In this document: positions 1-12,576 of the stretch, piece after piece
How positions within the stretch are numbered: position 1 is the first letter of the stretch
Layout: each line of letters opens with the position of its first letter
DNA from: Thysanoteuthis rhombus
Taxonomy: Eukaryota > Mollusca > Cephalopoda > Oegopsida > Thysanoteuthidae
DNA length: 64,000 nucleotides
Direction of reading: 5' to 3'
Assembly (NCBI GenBank): GCA_963457665.1
Contig: OY735207.1
Location: 44,621,179 to 44,685,178, forward strand
The notes under the pieces: generated by a model
Told to the model about the DNA's origin: nothing
Database searches by the model: none
Seen by the model: only the letters and a program-made list of their open reading frames with translations
Program-made: the position numbers and the translations under genes

Positions 1-2937
1 CAGCCATTTTGAAAATCTCGAGGATCAGTTGGATGGCCTTGATGTAACTTGGAAACCAATCAGAGGGAACCTTATTGCACATGCATGAACAGACACTCTG
101 TGTCTGCAGTGAGGTAGCATTGAGTGAGCTTTCATACCGTGTGACTGTCGCATTCACAATGACCAAGCATGCCTATTCTTCATGTCTCACGCAGGTTTTT
201 TTTTATAAAAAAACAATGTATCACCTAGGTCTGTCAACCTCTTACATTTCAGGTTAAACTTGCTTCAACTTCTGGCCTTTTCACCATTGAAAAGGAGATT
301 TCAGACCATGGACGAGATTAAGGAAAATACAATAAAGTAACCAATAGTGATCTCAAAAGAGAACATTGCAGACAGTTTAGAAAAGTAGATGAGACACTGA
401 GATAAGTGTGCAAGGTCCCAATGGGAGTACTTTGAAGAGGACTAAGGTACCATTGCCTTAGGTAGGCATTTTTTTTGATTAATATCAAATAGCTGGATAG
501 ATTTTGTATAGTAATCACAAAGGAAAATACTATCAGAAAAAATATTCCTCTCCTGTTCTGTTGTACCTCTCTGCTAAACACTATTTGACTCATACATTTT
601 GCAATTACACATGTTTGGAAAAAGCAATACAAAGTTATCTATGGTTAAATACTCTAATTTGGAGGCAGTCTGATGACATGAAAAATGATGCCTCCATGCA
701 GGCAAAAGTTCCGGTTTGAAAAATAGTCAGTCTATGGTTGTAACAAAGAAGATTGAATTAATTAAGACTAATTCTATCTGACTCCATTGATTACCTTAAA
801 ATTTACCCCCACAATGTTAACACTTAATATTAAGCTAATTACTTAGTTTGTATAGAAACAAAATAATTTTAGTAGCTATACTCATGGTTGTAGAAGCAGA
901 TATATTATTTACTAAGTTCTTCCTTTCTTTCTCTTCTAGATGACGGTAGAAATTATTGTATCTATGACAATGCATAAAAGATGAATAAAGCTGTATGCAA
1001 CATTTGAATGGAAAGAGTGATATGAACAATGACATTGCAGTGCACTCTTTGATAGCTTTGCACCAGTGCAATACAATGGTTGATGATGACTTACTCATGC
1101 TTGGTATTGCTAAGCACAAGAACCCTAGGATTTGTCCTGTGGCCTCAAAAAATAACTCTGCCCAGTCCCAGGAGATCAGTAAGTGCCAAGGCAACACTTT
1201 CCCATTGCTCTAAAAGACAAGGCTTGTCCTGATGTCTTCACTATACTAGTTGCGGGGACGAGCAATTTTCTAAGCTTTCAGTATAGAACTCCACATTAAA
1301 ACGATCTTGTGTCACATCTTGCTCTTATGGGGTAGCGAGTAAATACGGGTATGAAAAATTACATTTACAATAAAAATGTAAATATGATGATATGTATGCT
1401 AGAACAATGCAGTAAGTTCTCATTGGTAGAGAAGAAATATGCTTTTAAAGATTGGTATCCTATGTAGTTATGGGATAAAGTTCTTAATGTCTGCTGTTGA
1501 TGCTAAGTTAAATAAGTTGCATATATTGATATATGATGATGTATGTTTATGTTTGTGAGCAGATAGAACTTATATATCAATTCATATACAAGTATGCATG
1601 CATATTATGTGTTCCAATGGAGTGTGAGCATGGATTTATGTGGAACTGCCTACATTCTGCAGGGGAACAGAACCAGGACTAAACAAACATTGAATTGTGT
1701 TGGCCTCTTTACTGATGAGGATGTATGTGAGTGGTTGAATTGAAGGAATTTTAGCTTCAACAGCTTGTATTTTTTACGCATTTAAAAGTTAATTGACGGC
1801 GAAAAGGATTTGTATACTTTTAGATAATGTGTCTAGAATGAGCATCATATCACAGCTATTTTAGAGTAGATGTGGCTGGGAGGACATGTGTTATCAGAAT
1901 GTACTTGTGTGATTGGAGATAAAAGGTTCAAGAATTCTGAACTTGGCAGTCCAGCCAGATGTCTTTAATTGTTTTTACTTGAAGACCAGAGTTAATCTAT
2001 TTTAGGTTCACTATGAAAGTGAGATGCATCTGTAACATGGTTTAGAAGCCATCATTTTTTTTAAGGTTCTGTTAACTGCTGCCACCATGTAATATGCAAC
2101 GCAAGGTTTGTACGAAATATATGCAAAGGATCAACTCATTTTTCTCAGCATAGGATTTTTGTGCACACGGACAACTAAAGATTAGGGGGGAACTTTGCAC
2201 AAGGATGCTTATGGAATAGTTTGATAGGATTCATCCCAAGAAGTAACGAAGACCACAACAAGAGTTTTATACTGTTTCAACATGGTGTCAGATAATGGTG
2301 GTAGTAGTGAGCATGAGCAGCGCTGTGAATGCCCACAATTACAGCCTCTAATTTGCTTGAGTACATTTATGTAGCATCTCACCACTAAAATACCAGCAAC
2401 TGCAGTAATAGAAGTAGTAGTTGTACTAATGATATAAATACAAACACAGAGACACAGACTTTGCTTTACCCCTTAACTATCTTTCTGTCTGTTTCAACTT
2501 GAAAAAAAACAAAACAAAACAAAACAAACTGACAAAAAAGTGGCATTGGCTTTTATATAATGAGATTTTATGAACAATGTTTTGGTAAGTGTAGAATTAA
2601 TGGTGAAAGTTTTTCCTTTTGTTGGAACAACTGGAGCATTTCAGATAAGGTTCACTGGAGAAAAGAAATCTGACTCTGTTGATTTTAGGATGACAAAAGA
2701 ACTACGGTCTCTAAAGATTTACATAGACATGAATGAACAGGAATTTTTTTTTTTTTACCTGTTAGATAAAACGTTTCTCTATTTTTCTTGTGATCTGAGT
2801 TCATTTTGTGGTTTGAAAGGAAGTAAATTCATCTCAAGACCTTCATACACGACTGGAAGTTGAGAATTGAAAAAAAATTCGGAGGGGTCAATTTTGTTCA
2901 TTAATATGTTTGGCTAAGCCAACTTCGATACAAGGAG

Positions 2938-3050
2938 TGTGGGAACCCATCCATCCACCCCTGAACAACCTCCCCCCTGACAACCCCTCTCCCTAAGGAC
3001 GAACCTCCCAGGACACCTTCTCCCAGGACTAAACTTACTTGGGACAAAAC
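2938..3050. repeat. C-rich imperfect short tandem repeat
   Basis: A locally GC-rich segment in AT-rich surroundings. Read on the minus strand it is a string of imperfect repeats built around GGTTGTC/GGTTCGTCC, CCTGGGAGG and runs of G. It looks like a decayed low-complexity satellite rather than coding or promoter sequence. Confidence 0.45.
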
Positions 3051-4697
3051 CGTGATAGGAAAAATAGAATAAGGAATTTTTACATCATAGTTTTTTTTAT
3101 TATTATTTGTAGTTTATGAACAATTATCTGAGTTGAAAAATATTATATTTACTATATAAGAAGAATGCAGTAAGGAGGCTGTTATAACAATTGCTCTGTA
3201 GCATACATAAATACTTGCATAATAAATCCATTCAGTTGTAGGATGCTCCTCCAAAACTTCAGCTTTAAAAATTTGAGATTAGAATATGAGGCCAGGCGAA
3301 CACCTTACTCAAGTAAGAATAATAAGGAAGGTAAAAAAAATTAATACTGTTACCAATTATTTAAATTTTTGTTGTGTTTTAATTTAACTATATTTACTTT
3401 TGCACATTAACTGAGAGGGTTTTTATCCTAGTTTTTTTTTTCATCAGGATCCAATATAAGACCCCATTCATGGAGCACCCAGTGAAGGAAGAACACACAA
3501 ACGATAGCTTTTGATATAACACTCACAAAACATCTCTCAACAAGTGCCTTTATTAGCAAAATGAACAAACAAGACTCTGATACTTGCTAATTGAAAATTT
3601 ATTGATTGGTACTTTTTTTCAAAGTTAATTCCAAACATAATACTTTTAAAATCATCTAATGAATAAGATTTGGGGGGAATATTTCATTGTTGATCAACTC
3701 AATGAAATGTTCCATTGAAGTTCTGTGAATATTCTTTTCAGAGTGAGAATGAATTGACATATCACATTCATTTGTATCAAACTACTAGCTTATCACCAAA
3801 AAATGAAGGTATTATTTGAATAATTTTGCAACTGTATCAAGTTTTTTTTTTTTCAAATACCAAAAACGTTATGTTGCTCTACATGTTCTCATTCATCTTC
3901 ATCCCAAATAGGCCCAGATTTCAGGCATTTGCAAAAAAAAAAAAAAAGGATAAGGGAAACTACCCTTTAATTTGTCTTTGATAATTATCTCCCTTGACAA
4001 ATGTTGGAGACAAAATATATAGCTATACACGTGGCGTATTATAAGCAGATTTTCCTAAAGAATTCTCTTCTCTAGTTGTAATTTGTACACGATTTTTTTT
4101 ACACTGAGAACTTCGTAGTGTATGCACACTCAATTGTCTTCATACTTTTTTGTGTTGCATTTATCCCACACTTGAGTATTTATGCATGACTATAAGTGTG
4201 CATGTACGTATTTCAATACATTTTGCGTGAATATGTGCATGTCAGGTGTAAGAAGAGCATTTATGAGCGTGTGCATGTGTAAGAAAAATAATTATGCATG
4301 CATTAAACCATGCGTGAGTTTATGTGTGTACACGATACAACGGTATGGTTGCTGCACTGACTCACAGAATATACATTAATATGCTTTGATATGAAATTTA
4401 AACGTATCAAGTGGAAGTATTGTGTGTGATTATTGCTATTTAGTGGGTGATTTATTCATTGTTTACAGTGTAAGTTCTTAGATTACTTTACCGTGCGTAT
4501 ATTGGGTCAGTGCATGTTTTGTTTATGCAAGTTAAAACAATAACACGGAGTAATTTACAAATAGTTAAGATTTTTCGCAAATAGTGGCAAAAATAAATCA
4601 GTTGTTGATTGCACAGCTGACATTGCTAAAGATAAAGAAAAGAGAAAATCCTATTAGTTATAATTTCAGTGATCGGGATCAATATTCTTTTATTACC

Positions 4698-4719
4698 TAA
4701 ATGCAATGCATTGCATTTA
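4698..4719. repeat. Perfect 22-bp palindrome
   Basis: The left half TAAATGCAATG is followed by its exact reverse complement CATTGCATTTA. The half-site ATGCAAT resembles C/EBP-type or octamer-like sites. It lies about 300 bp upstream of the candidate first exon of gene 1, so a regulatory role is possible; chance occurrence in AT-rich DNA is also possible. Confidence 0.3.
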
Positions 4720-4949
4720 TTTTTAGCTTTCTTAAACGATGGACTCGAAATTAATATTAAATTATTTTTAGTAACGTATTTTTCTCTAATGGTAAAAAAA
4801 ATAAAGAATAAAAAATAATAAAACTGATTACATAATAATAAGCGAACCAGTGCACTGCAACTAGTACTAGAGCCTCTCTCTTTTTCTCTCTCTATTGTCT
4901 ATTCATATCTCTCTTTTCTTTTTCTTTCTTTTGAAATTGGAACTGTCCA

Positions 4950-5069
4950 TCCCAGTTCGCCATTATCTGCCACGCGGAGCCATTCCAGATTTTCATGCCT
5001 CCGCCGCTCTGACCAATATGGCGGCTGTGTAAACACTTTCTAAGCGGCGGCTCTGTGGCGTGTGTGCAG
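4950..5069 (+). promoter_or_regulatory. Candidate promoter and non-coding first exon of gene 1
   Basis: This is the clearest CpG-containing island in the left third of the window. It contains CAATATGGCGGC at 5014-5025, a good match to the YY1 site, overlapping an upstream CCAAT. It also holds further CGCC/GGCGG boxes, and a long pyrimidine tract lies just upstream. A strong donor, CAG|GTAGGT, places the end of a first exon at 5069, with the intron starting at 5070. The next good acceptor on this strand in front of a large coding region is at 12180, so a 7.1 kb 5' UTR intron is inferred. The transcription start is not resolved. Confidence 0.55.
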
Positions 5070-6313
5070 GTAGGTTGGATATTTTATTATATTGCTGCAT
5101 TATATTGGGTCCAGGCCGAGGCCCGGGTGCCACTTGATGCTGAAGGAGCAAGCCACCGGCTAGTGGCTGGGGTCGGGCCAATAAATCTGCCCACCCCCAC
5201 ATCAGTAGCCTGTACTCTACGGTATGGTATGTTAAAGAAGACTTGAGATTTGTTGTGTTATTGTCAGCTTATCCTGGGGTACCCCTTCTCTCTTTTCGGT
5301 CCGTGATTCACAGAATACGCTCCGTGCATTTAATGCAAGCTCTGTTCCATTTGCTTACAGGCCTGATGAGGTTGTTTGTCGCTTCTTTCCTTTATGCCAT
5401 TAATTAATTTTCTGGGATAATCTGTTGAGAAGAAAGGACAGTTAAATTAAATGTGTGGGCGTGCGCGTATGTATACACTTTCTGATCCATCCAAGTGTGT
5501 GGGTGTATATAGAAAGTTGTAGGCGGATGCTGTGTTTATTTTATGTGTGTAGGCGTTTTGCTGTGTTTTATTTATTTCCCTGTTTATTTGTTTACGTATC
5601 TGACTTTTTCCCCCCTTAAAACAAAATATCCATATCTTCCTTCCTCGTTTCTTTGCAACAAAAGAAAAGGGAGACAGACCAAGAAACAACAACAACGAAC
5701 TTGAACTACCTGTTTTATTCTTAGGAAGGTATTGAGTCTTTTGACGTATTTATTTACTTATTTTTTATTTTTCTTCTGCTAAAGTAACACCTTTTAAGTT
5801 ATCCAAGTCTATCACAATCCGAGTACCATACCATCTGTTTTTATTTTTAGGATTCAATCGGAAAAAATATGTTGATAAATCCCGGGATTCTCGGATTATT
5901 AACACTGTCTAATTGTCCCATCTTCTTAACGCAGAGCTTCGGTTTTGTTTCTAATATCAAGATAGGTCGTTCCTTACTTCGTTAATTTCTTTTTTTTTCT
6001 TTTTTTTTTTTTTTTGATATAATTCATCTAATCAAAATCGACTGATGTCGCTGTTCCAGTTCGCATGCACTGGTTTGTTATTGTTTGGTAACAACTGTCT
6101 TCAGGAACACAACACAAAGAAATCACTAATATAAATGAACATTAGGATTCAATTGAATTTTAGTAATTTTATTTCTTCAGCCTTCAACTTCTGGATAGGA
6201 GAGTGACCTCCCTTTCTTATTTACAAGATAATTGTGTGCAATTCTTATCTCCATAGGCACGTATCTTTCCGAACTTGCCTGATTCTTTTCTTTACTCTTC
6301 TTCAACTAATATA

Positions 6314-6511
6314 ACGTATTTGACAGCATATAAGACCCCCACCTTTTTTTTAATGACTCAAAAGGTGAACGTAACCTTCGCAGCTCAGAGCCAATTTGGC
6401 CAGAAAGTTGAAGTTGAATAAATAGAAAGAATTCAGTCAGGGAAATGCGGTTTTTCTCAATATTCACTGTCTGTGATGAAATAAGGGGGTCTTAAATGCA
6501 TCCAAATACGG
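6314..6511. mobile_element. MITE with 27-bp terminal inverted repeats, TA target duplication
   Basis: The left end begins CGTATTTG and runs to TAAGACCCCC. The reverse complement of the right end begins CCGTATTTGG and also runs to TAAGACCCCC, so about 22 of 27 positions match. TA dinucleotides flank both ends (6312-6313 and 6512-6513). It is 198 bp long and has no coding capacity, so it would be a non-autonomous DNA transposon of a TA-inserting superfamily. The first bases of the repeat resemble those of the MITE family at 31329, 59558 and 60756, but the interiors differ. Confidence 0.75.
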
Positions 6512-8004
6512 TAATTTTAGAAAAAAAGAGAAGAAACAGTAAGCTAAGTTAATTATGTCTATATTTTCATATCTTAAGACCGTCTCTCTTACAATACATG
6601 TTTTTTAAAATGTTTACACCCCCGGGTTTAAAAGTAATTTAAAGACACTCTCTACAATCTAGTTATCTTTCGGTAACTAGCTAGTTATTACCTGTGAGAA
6701 AAAGACTTAATTGTTCACCACTCCTAAGCTGTTGATAATAGTGTAAATGAATATTTAAGTCTTGTCTGAGGTTTTATTAAACAGTAAGTGTACTTGTTTG
6801 AGTGTAAGAATCCATTGTTTCATTTGACAGGTAGGAGATATTTTCATATTTTGCTGATAAAAATATCTCCTACCACCATTTGCAAGCGATTGGCTTTCTG
6901 TTGCAGTTACAGAGAATCAAAGACACAATCAGGAAAAAGTCACTCTGTTTATCATGTATAGATGTTTTAATTTACTAAATTAGCAGGAAATTGATTTGTA
7001 ATAGGCATGGCTGAATATAGAATTGTCATCAACTTTCCAAGATTTTTTTTCCATCCAGATTAAAGTACTTCCTAACATGATCAGTAATCTATCTTGGTTA
7101 ATTTAATTCTATGTAGTCTAGTGGGTCTATATTTTAACTTAAGTTACATGGAAATAAGAATAGATAAATAATAAGTGAAGGTAAGATCTGTTTACTGTAA
7201 GTTTATGACTGCTCAACAGATTTTCCTGTTTTATTTTTGGGTAAGATCAAATTGAAGTGTCAATCCCATCTCTTGTAGGTACCAATTTTCTTCAGATCAG
7301 GCATATTCATGTGAATTTTAATAGTTCTTATTCAAGTAATGGACAAAGTTCAATCCAAATTTCAAAACAATGAAAAAAATTAGATATCTAACAACTATAT
7401 TTGAAACTTCTTGCAAAGTCATAACAACAGTTTTCCAACAAACATGCACTGTATATGTTATATGGAGAATGTTATATTTTATTCCCATCGGATACCACCC
7501 ATGAAGTACTCATTGCTAACATAAAAACGACAAAATGAAGTTAGTACTTTTTTGTCAATATCTTTTTAAAAAAACTACTAATTAAACCAATATTCTGAAT
7601 ATAAATAAATCAAACCTGCACAACAGTTACAAACACACTGCTATTAATAACTGCTGTTATTTTTTGGCAGAGCTGAAAAAACAATCATGTTATGTTTGTG
7701 TGTCTGCCAAATGCATGCTAATGAAAACCTTTTTAATCAAATTATATTTATCTTAAATATTAATTAATTGAAATGTAAGTAATTTATTACTTTGTTTTTT
7801 TGTTTTTTTTTTTAATTCTTTCTATAATTTGATAAGCTTACTTCATTGTCCTGTTACTGTATGCAATTATGCTTTCTGTCTTAAAAAAAATGTATTTAGG
7901 TCATTATTAAAGTGGAATATTTTGCAAAATTTGTAGAAATATTTGGTCTCGTCTTCAGTAATTTGACAAACTCAATCCTCACTCTTTTAATCTCTCTCTC
8001 TCAT

Positions 8005-8160
8005 ACATGCACACACACACACATGTATGTATATTTATGTGTGTGTGTGTGTGTATATCGCTATTTCCATGATATTTTGATTACCAGATACAGTTTCAAT
8101 AATGTGTTTATGCATATAAGTATATGTATATGTGAAAGAACACACACACATACACATATA
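8005..8160. repeat. CA/TG microsatellites
   Basis: A (CA)n run near 8010-8022, a (TG)n run near 8039-8054 and further CA-rich sequence near 8138-8156. The open frame through them is simple-repeat translation. Confidence 0.7.
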
Positions 8161-9599
8161 TTTGACAAAAATGCTTCTCAGTAGTTGCATATAGCACAAT
8201 AAATTGTCAAGAAGTTAATAAAGGCATTGAGTAAGCAGAATAGTTTTCATTCTAATTACTCTAACCTGAATGATAAATCACGGTAGATCTGATCTGACTT
8301 TCTTTTGATTTTTCTGGGTGCAATGAATTTCAACTCAAACTCGGAGAGCCACGATACAGAATGATTATCTTGGTTTAATGCTAGTTGTATTGATGAAACA
8401 AAATTCTTTTGTTCTTGCTCATCTTTTCTCTGATGCTTTATACATGTTCATACTTATTAGCATTTAAAATTTCTAATGTTTACTCCATATGCAAGTCCTT
8501 AGTCTTACATTTTATGAGGTACCACCCAAAAGTTCATGGAATTCAGTGTAAACAAACTAAATGTAGCTCAAACTTTTACACATACCTGTGGGAACTACCT
8601 CAAAGGATTCACTCTCTTTTCCAGTATATGCTAGTCCTTCCAATTTCACGTACTTGATTATTCATGTTTTTTTCATGAATAAAGGGGAGCTACTCTCATT
8701 GTTATGAAAAGTCACATATGGTAAAATAAAAATTTGAATCAAATTAGATGACACTGGCAAAATATGTTCTTAAATCATGCACACAAAAATTTATTCAATA
8801 CTATTATGATAAATTAAACTAATGTAGAAAAAATATTTCACTCTGTAAATAAGATTAAATGAATTGAAAAGGAACTAAAAGCTAGATACAAACTTGAGGG
8901 GTAAATGCACAAAGAATGGCTGTATGTAGTTCCAAAAAGTCTAAATCATTTGTTTAGAATGGATCTGAAAATTAGCAAAAAAATAACAGAACTTGAATAC
9001 GAAATAGTCCAAGATATAATTGATTTTCAATTCTAATTAAAATGAATTCATTAATTATCCAATAAATAAGAAAATATGCTAAAAAAAGTATGATAAATTA
9101 AAAAGAAGCCAAGAGCTTGATGCAGACTTTTTGTACCAAAAAGTAGCTAGATCTAGCACCAGAATATCTACATTGGCAACACTGAAGTACATCCTTTCTT
9201 GTCCTATTTGTTTGTTAATGCATCCGTGTATGACATTGACAACTTCTGGTTGCATGTCTGCACCCTTTGATTTTGTCAACTCAGTCTGAGTCTGGTAGGT
9301 GGATTAATAAAGTCTAGGATGTTAGGGAAATAAGCTCTGTAACTGACTGTTTTTGGCGCATTATTCAAGGCACAGGGTTGCCAGATCAGATATTTCTCAG
9401 CTAGATCTGGGTGATTTTTTTTTTTCTCCAATTTAGTAGATAAAGACTAAATTGCTGAAAAAAAATAGGTGGTCTGTTTAATAAATTCTTCTAGGCAAAA
9501 TTTTTGTCATTTTTTTTTTCTTTTATTTTTGTAATCCACTAAATACATGATAATCATTTTGTGTTTGTATCTGATTGTGTGCAAGTTTTGTAACTATAT

Positions 9600-9925
9600 G
9601 GCAAAGTGTGTCAGTTGGGCAGGGGTAATAGAGCTACAGCTCTTTTTGCTGTAGTTTCAGTAACAAGTAAGTTTTATGGGATAGAGTTGCTAGCTTCATG
9701 CCTGAATCTCCTCCCTCAACCTAGACTTGGGAGCCAATGTGTACTGCCAAGCTGTAGGTCTTTTTCTGTCCAAGTAACCTTTTAGATGAACTGCCTTACA
9801 GGACTAAAGAAGTCCAACTATCCTGCGATTTACACATACCAGAGGAGGAAAGTAGACTGATGCCTTTCTCAATGCCATTAGAGTGAAGTGAAGCCTTAAC
9901 CATAACTCGAAAATCAGTCCATAGA
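9600..9925. repeat. Unassigned mid-GC segment, probably an old interspersed repeat
   Basis: Base composition is clearly more even than its neighbours, with no open frame. Part of it (around 9786-9830, a phrase about a lost pair ACAGG-ACTAAAGAAGTCC) resembles the segment near 20145-20190. Both may be decayed copies of one interspersed element; I cannot name the family. Confidence 0.3.
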
Positions 9926-10193
9926 TTCCATTTTCCATGCTGGCAACTGTTATACCACTCGACACATCTGTTGTGGATAATATGGTGTATTGCTGAAACT
10001 AATCCTCTTCCACTTGATTAATTGGTGAGGATTATCTTGGGTTCAGAGGAAATTCAGTTATAAGTTTAAATTTTTTACTGATTTAAAAAAAAGAAAAAAG
10101 TGTTCCAATTTTCAAATTTCCATTTATACAGACAGAGGAAATGAGACATAAAATTCATTCAGTATTTTTCTCACTCATGTTTTTTTTTTTTTA

Positions 10194-10355
10194 CTGTAAA
10201 ATCATTTTTTTTATTCATATTTCTCATAGAATGGTTGTATTGGAATTTTCACCAAACTTTTTCCCTAATAATAGCACAAATTTTTTGACAATGAAATAAT
10301 ATTTTAAACAACTTTTCAATTTTTAATTGTGGTCGTTGAGTTGAACTGTTGAATA
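10194..10355 (+). repeat. Direct repeat, copy 1 of a ~160-bp old duplication
   Basis: Starts CTGTAAAATCATTTTTTT and aligns over about 160 bp with 11033-11190. Shared blocks include CATATTTCTCAT, TAATAATAGCACAAAT and TTTTGACAAT. By eye the copies are roughly three-quarters identical, so the duplication is old. The intervening 680 bp holds the minisatellite and an (AT)n array. Confidence 0.7.
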
Positions 10356-10578
10356 GCGGAAGCAAAAGTCGAAGAATTGATCTTATATCTGGTGCCCAAT
10401 GATAAAGATAAATAGGATGTGAAAATGCAGAAAAGCATCCTTGGGACACCTCAATGACAGATGTTGACAAAAAACATCCTGACGGATGTGTTGATTAAGA
10501 CTTGCTACTTCTGTTTTCCTGAATGGAAAGCCAGAAAAAACAACCAGCGTTTTTACCGGAAGAACCCACATCCGTGTG

Positions 10579-10660
10579 AGTGGATACACCAAAAAGCGTA
10601 GGTGGAGACACCAAAAAGAGTAGGTGGAGACACCAAAAAGAGTAGGTGGATCCGCCAAAC
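10579..10660. repeat. 22-bp minisatellite
   Basis: Two exact units of GGTGGAGACACCAAAAAGAG plus TA lie at 10601-10644. They are preceded by a near copy (10579-10600) and followed by a partial copy (10645-10660). Each unit contains the mini-palindrome GGTGG...CCACC-like GGAGACACC. The open frames over it on the minus strand are repeat translation. Confidence 0.85.
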
Positions 10661-10897
10661 ATGTGGGCGTAGATCCTCTATAAGAAGGTAATGATCACCG
10701 TCTTGAAGAGACCAAATTCCTAGCGTGTGCAGATCATAGGATACTGAGACGGCTCCCATGTGCCCATCTGTTGTCATGAGCACTACTCTCTCTATCTGTT
10801 CTACACAACATCACTTGAAACTGTATTAATAAAAATATATGTTTATTTTTATAAATCTGCATCCTATCTTTGTTTTTGAATGCTTTGCCTATGCAAC

Positions 10898-10899
<2 letters not shown>

Positions 10900-10953
<54 letters not shown>
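10900..10953. repeat. (AT)n microsatellite
   Basis: About 54 bp of alternating AT with one phase slip. Confidence 0.95.
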
Positions 10954-11032
10954 GAATGAAGAGATATTTTTCTTCTTAAATTTGTCTAATGCATTTTTTT
11001 TTCTTTTTAAACATAAAAAATGGTTTAGTTTT

Positions 11033-11190
11033 CTGTAAAATCATTTTTTTTATGCATATTTCTCATTGATTGGTTTTATTGGATTTTTCACTAAACTTTT
11101 TTCTTAATAATAGCACAAATATTTTGACAATAAAATTATTTTTTAATTTCATTATTTCAAATCTTGGTTATTAAGTTGAATAACATAAAG
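11033..11190 (+). repeat. Direct repeat, copy 2 of the ~160-bp old duplication
   Basis: Partner of 10194-10355, same orientation, offset about 839 bp. No inverted termini or target duplication were recognised at either copy, so the mechanism is open: tandem duplication of a larger block, or two inserts of one family. Confidence 0.7.
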
Positions 11191-12180
11191 TAGTTATTGA
11201 TTATATTAATAGAGAGGTGAATACAATATTTTTTGTCTTATTTTTCTAGTTATCTAAAAAAAAGAGATAGAGAGCAAGATAAATTTTTTTTATAGAGAAA
11301 AAGTATAAGTGGGAGAGAGAGATTGTAAAAAAAATCTGACTGTCTCACAAACTTATTTTATGGTGGGAAAAATTTTGGAAATTCTTCAGTTTCACTTTTT
11401 ATATCATTACTTTCTTCAATTTATGGTTATATATTTCAATCAGTTTAATTTTTTCAAGAATTTTTGTAATTTCATTTTCTCTTTTTGGTGTGTATATTTC
11501 TTGAATTTTTTAAAAATATTGATCTTAGTTTTTTTATTTATCAAAAACTTCTGATTAATTCAGAATTTAATTTAAGCTAATTTCAAGTTTAGCAAGTTTC
11601 CTAAATTAATTGATGTTTTAACGTGTTTATTTAATAAGTTATTGCATGTTAATTTTCACGTTATGAAATCATGTTAAAAATAATAAATGTGTAGTATCAT
11701 ATTCATCCATGTACTTCTTGTACTTTTAAATTCGCATTCCAACTCTTTCTTCAACTAATAAACTTGGCATGAATTTTATTTATTGCATCCAATGTGGACC
11801 ATGTATTTTTATATTGAGATATTGCCATTATTTAATAAGAACCTACTGTTCAATGATGCGTTCACCAGTTGTGGTGATAGTAGTAGGAGGAGGAGGTGAA
11901 AGAGCTAGTTGTCTTTCTTTGAGTCAGTTGATTCTCACACAAATATTATGATATGGAAATATTCTGTGAATATTATTTTCAATAAAAATCTTGAAAGGCC
12001 ATTTTTAGTATATTTTAAATACAAAAAGTCACACTTTTTAATGACATCACAGCTCTTCCTTCTATCCTCTTTCTGTCAATTGAAATATTTCGGAAGAGAC
12101 TGACTGATGTAAATTTATTTATGTATTTATTTTTATATCGAAGCAATCTCTAAAAAAACTTCTTTTTTTTTTTTCTTCAG

Positions 12181-12576
12181 GTTAAGAAAGCCGCCCAAAA
12201 TCAAATCCATTGGTTGTGGTTCTCCTGCTGAGTAAAAAAAAAAAAAAATAAGAAACTTTGTGCCTCTGGAAAAAGTGACTGACTCTTGATGCTAGAAATT
12301 GCTCAGGTTTTATCTCCCTGCTAACTCTTTTTGCTGCATCCTGATTTTGTGATGGTTCCCTGCCCAAACATAGCTCTACCATGATTGTTCACGATGGTCA
12401 CCTGCCCTAATCAACTACCATGCTCAAATGTTGGCTGTTTCCTTTAGACCACCCACTGCCATTTCACTGGTGCTCACATGCTTGGTGCTGCTTGTTTTTG
12501 GGGCTTGACTTGAACATGCCGGTCAGTCAGTGTTGGACATTGTCATCCATTGTGACATGACAAAAATTCTCCAGAC
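12181..12576 (+). other. Gene 1 second exon, 5' UTR part
   Basis: Exon start is inferred from the acceptor TTTTCTTCAG ending at 12180. The leader is about 396 nt and contains an A15 tract near 12235 and several upstream ATGs. An in-frame TGA at 12553-12555 closes the frame upstream of the start codon at 12577. The exon start GTTAAGAAAGCC resembles that of gene 2 (TTAAGAGGCCC at 51586). Confidence 0.55.

Larger units (their letters stand above)
1..4949. other. Non-coding left flank
   Basis: AT-rich sequence with many short poly-A/T runs and no convincing coding region; the short open frames lack domain features. A pyrimidine-rich splice-acceptor-like site ends at position 939 and is followed by a short open stretch, a stop at 975-977 and an AATAAA at 984-989. 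This could be the last exon of a gene lying mostly to the left, but the evidence is weak. A C-rich repeat lies at about 2938-3050. The right part, near 4860-4930, becomes pyrimidine-rich just before the gene 1 promoter. Confidence 0.5.
5070..12180 (+). other. Inferred 5' UTR intron of gene 1
   Basis: Bounded by a GT donor at 5070 and an AG acceptor at 12179-12180 that follows a long T-rich tract. The sequence is AT-rich and has no convincing exon inside. It holds a MITE at 6314-6511, CA/TG microsatellites near 8 kb, a mid-GC unassigned repeat at 9600-9925, an old direct duplication (10194 and 11033), a minisatellite (10579) and an (AT)n array (10900). Confidence 0.5.

Noticed and set aside
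1-75. Open, protein-like stretch on the minus strand at the window edge
   Set aside because: Too short and cut by the window edge; no motif could be recognised with confidence.
835-1213. Overlapping open frames on both strands (120 and 72 codons)
   Set aside because: No domain, and neither frame is preferred; they overlap each other antisense, and no promoter or splice pattern supports either as a gene.
5055-5246. 63-codon frame over the gene 1 promoter
   Set aside because: It crosses the strong donor at 5069-5070 and has no domain; best read as non-coding exon plus intron.
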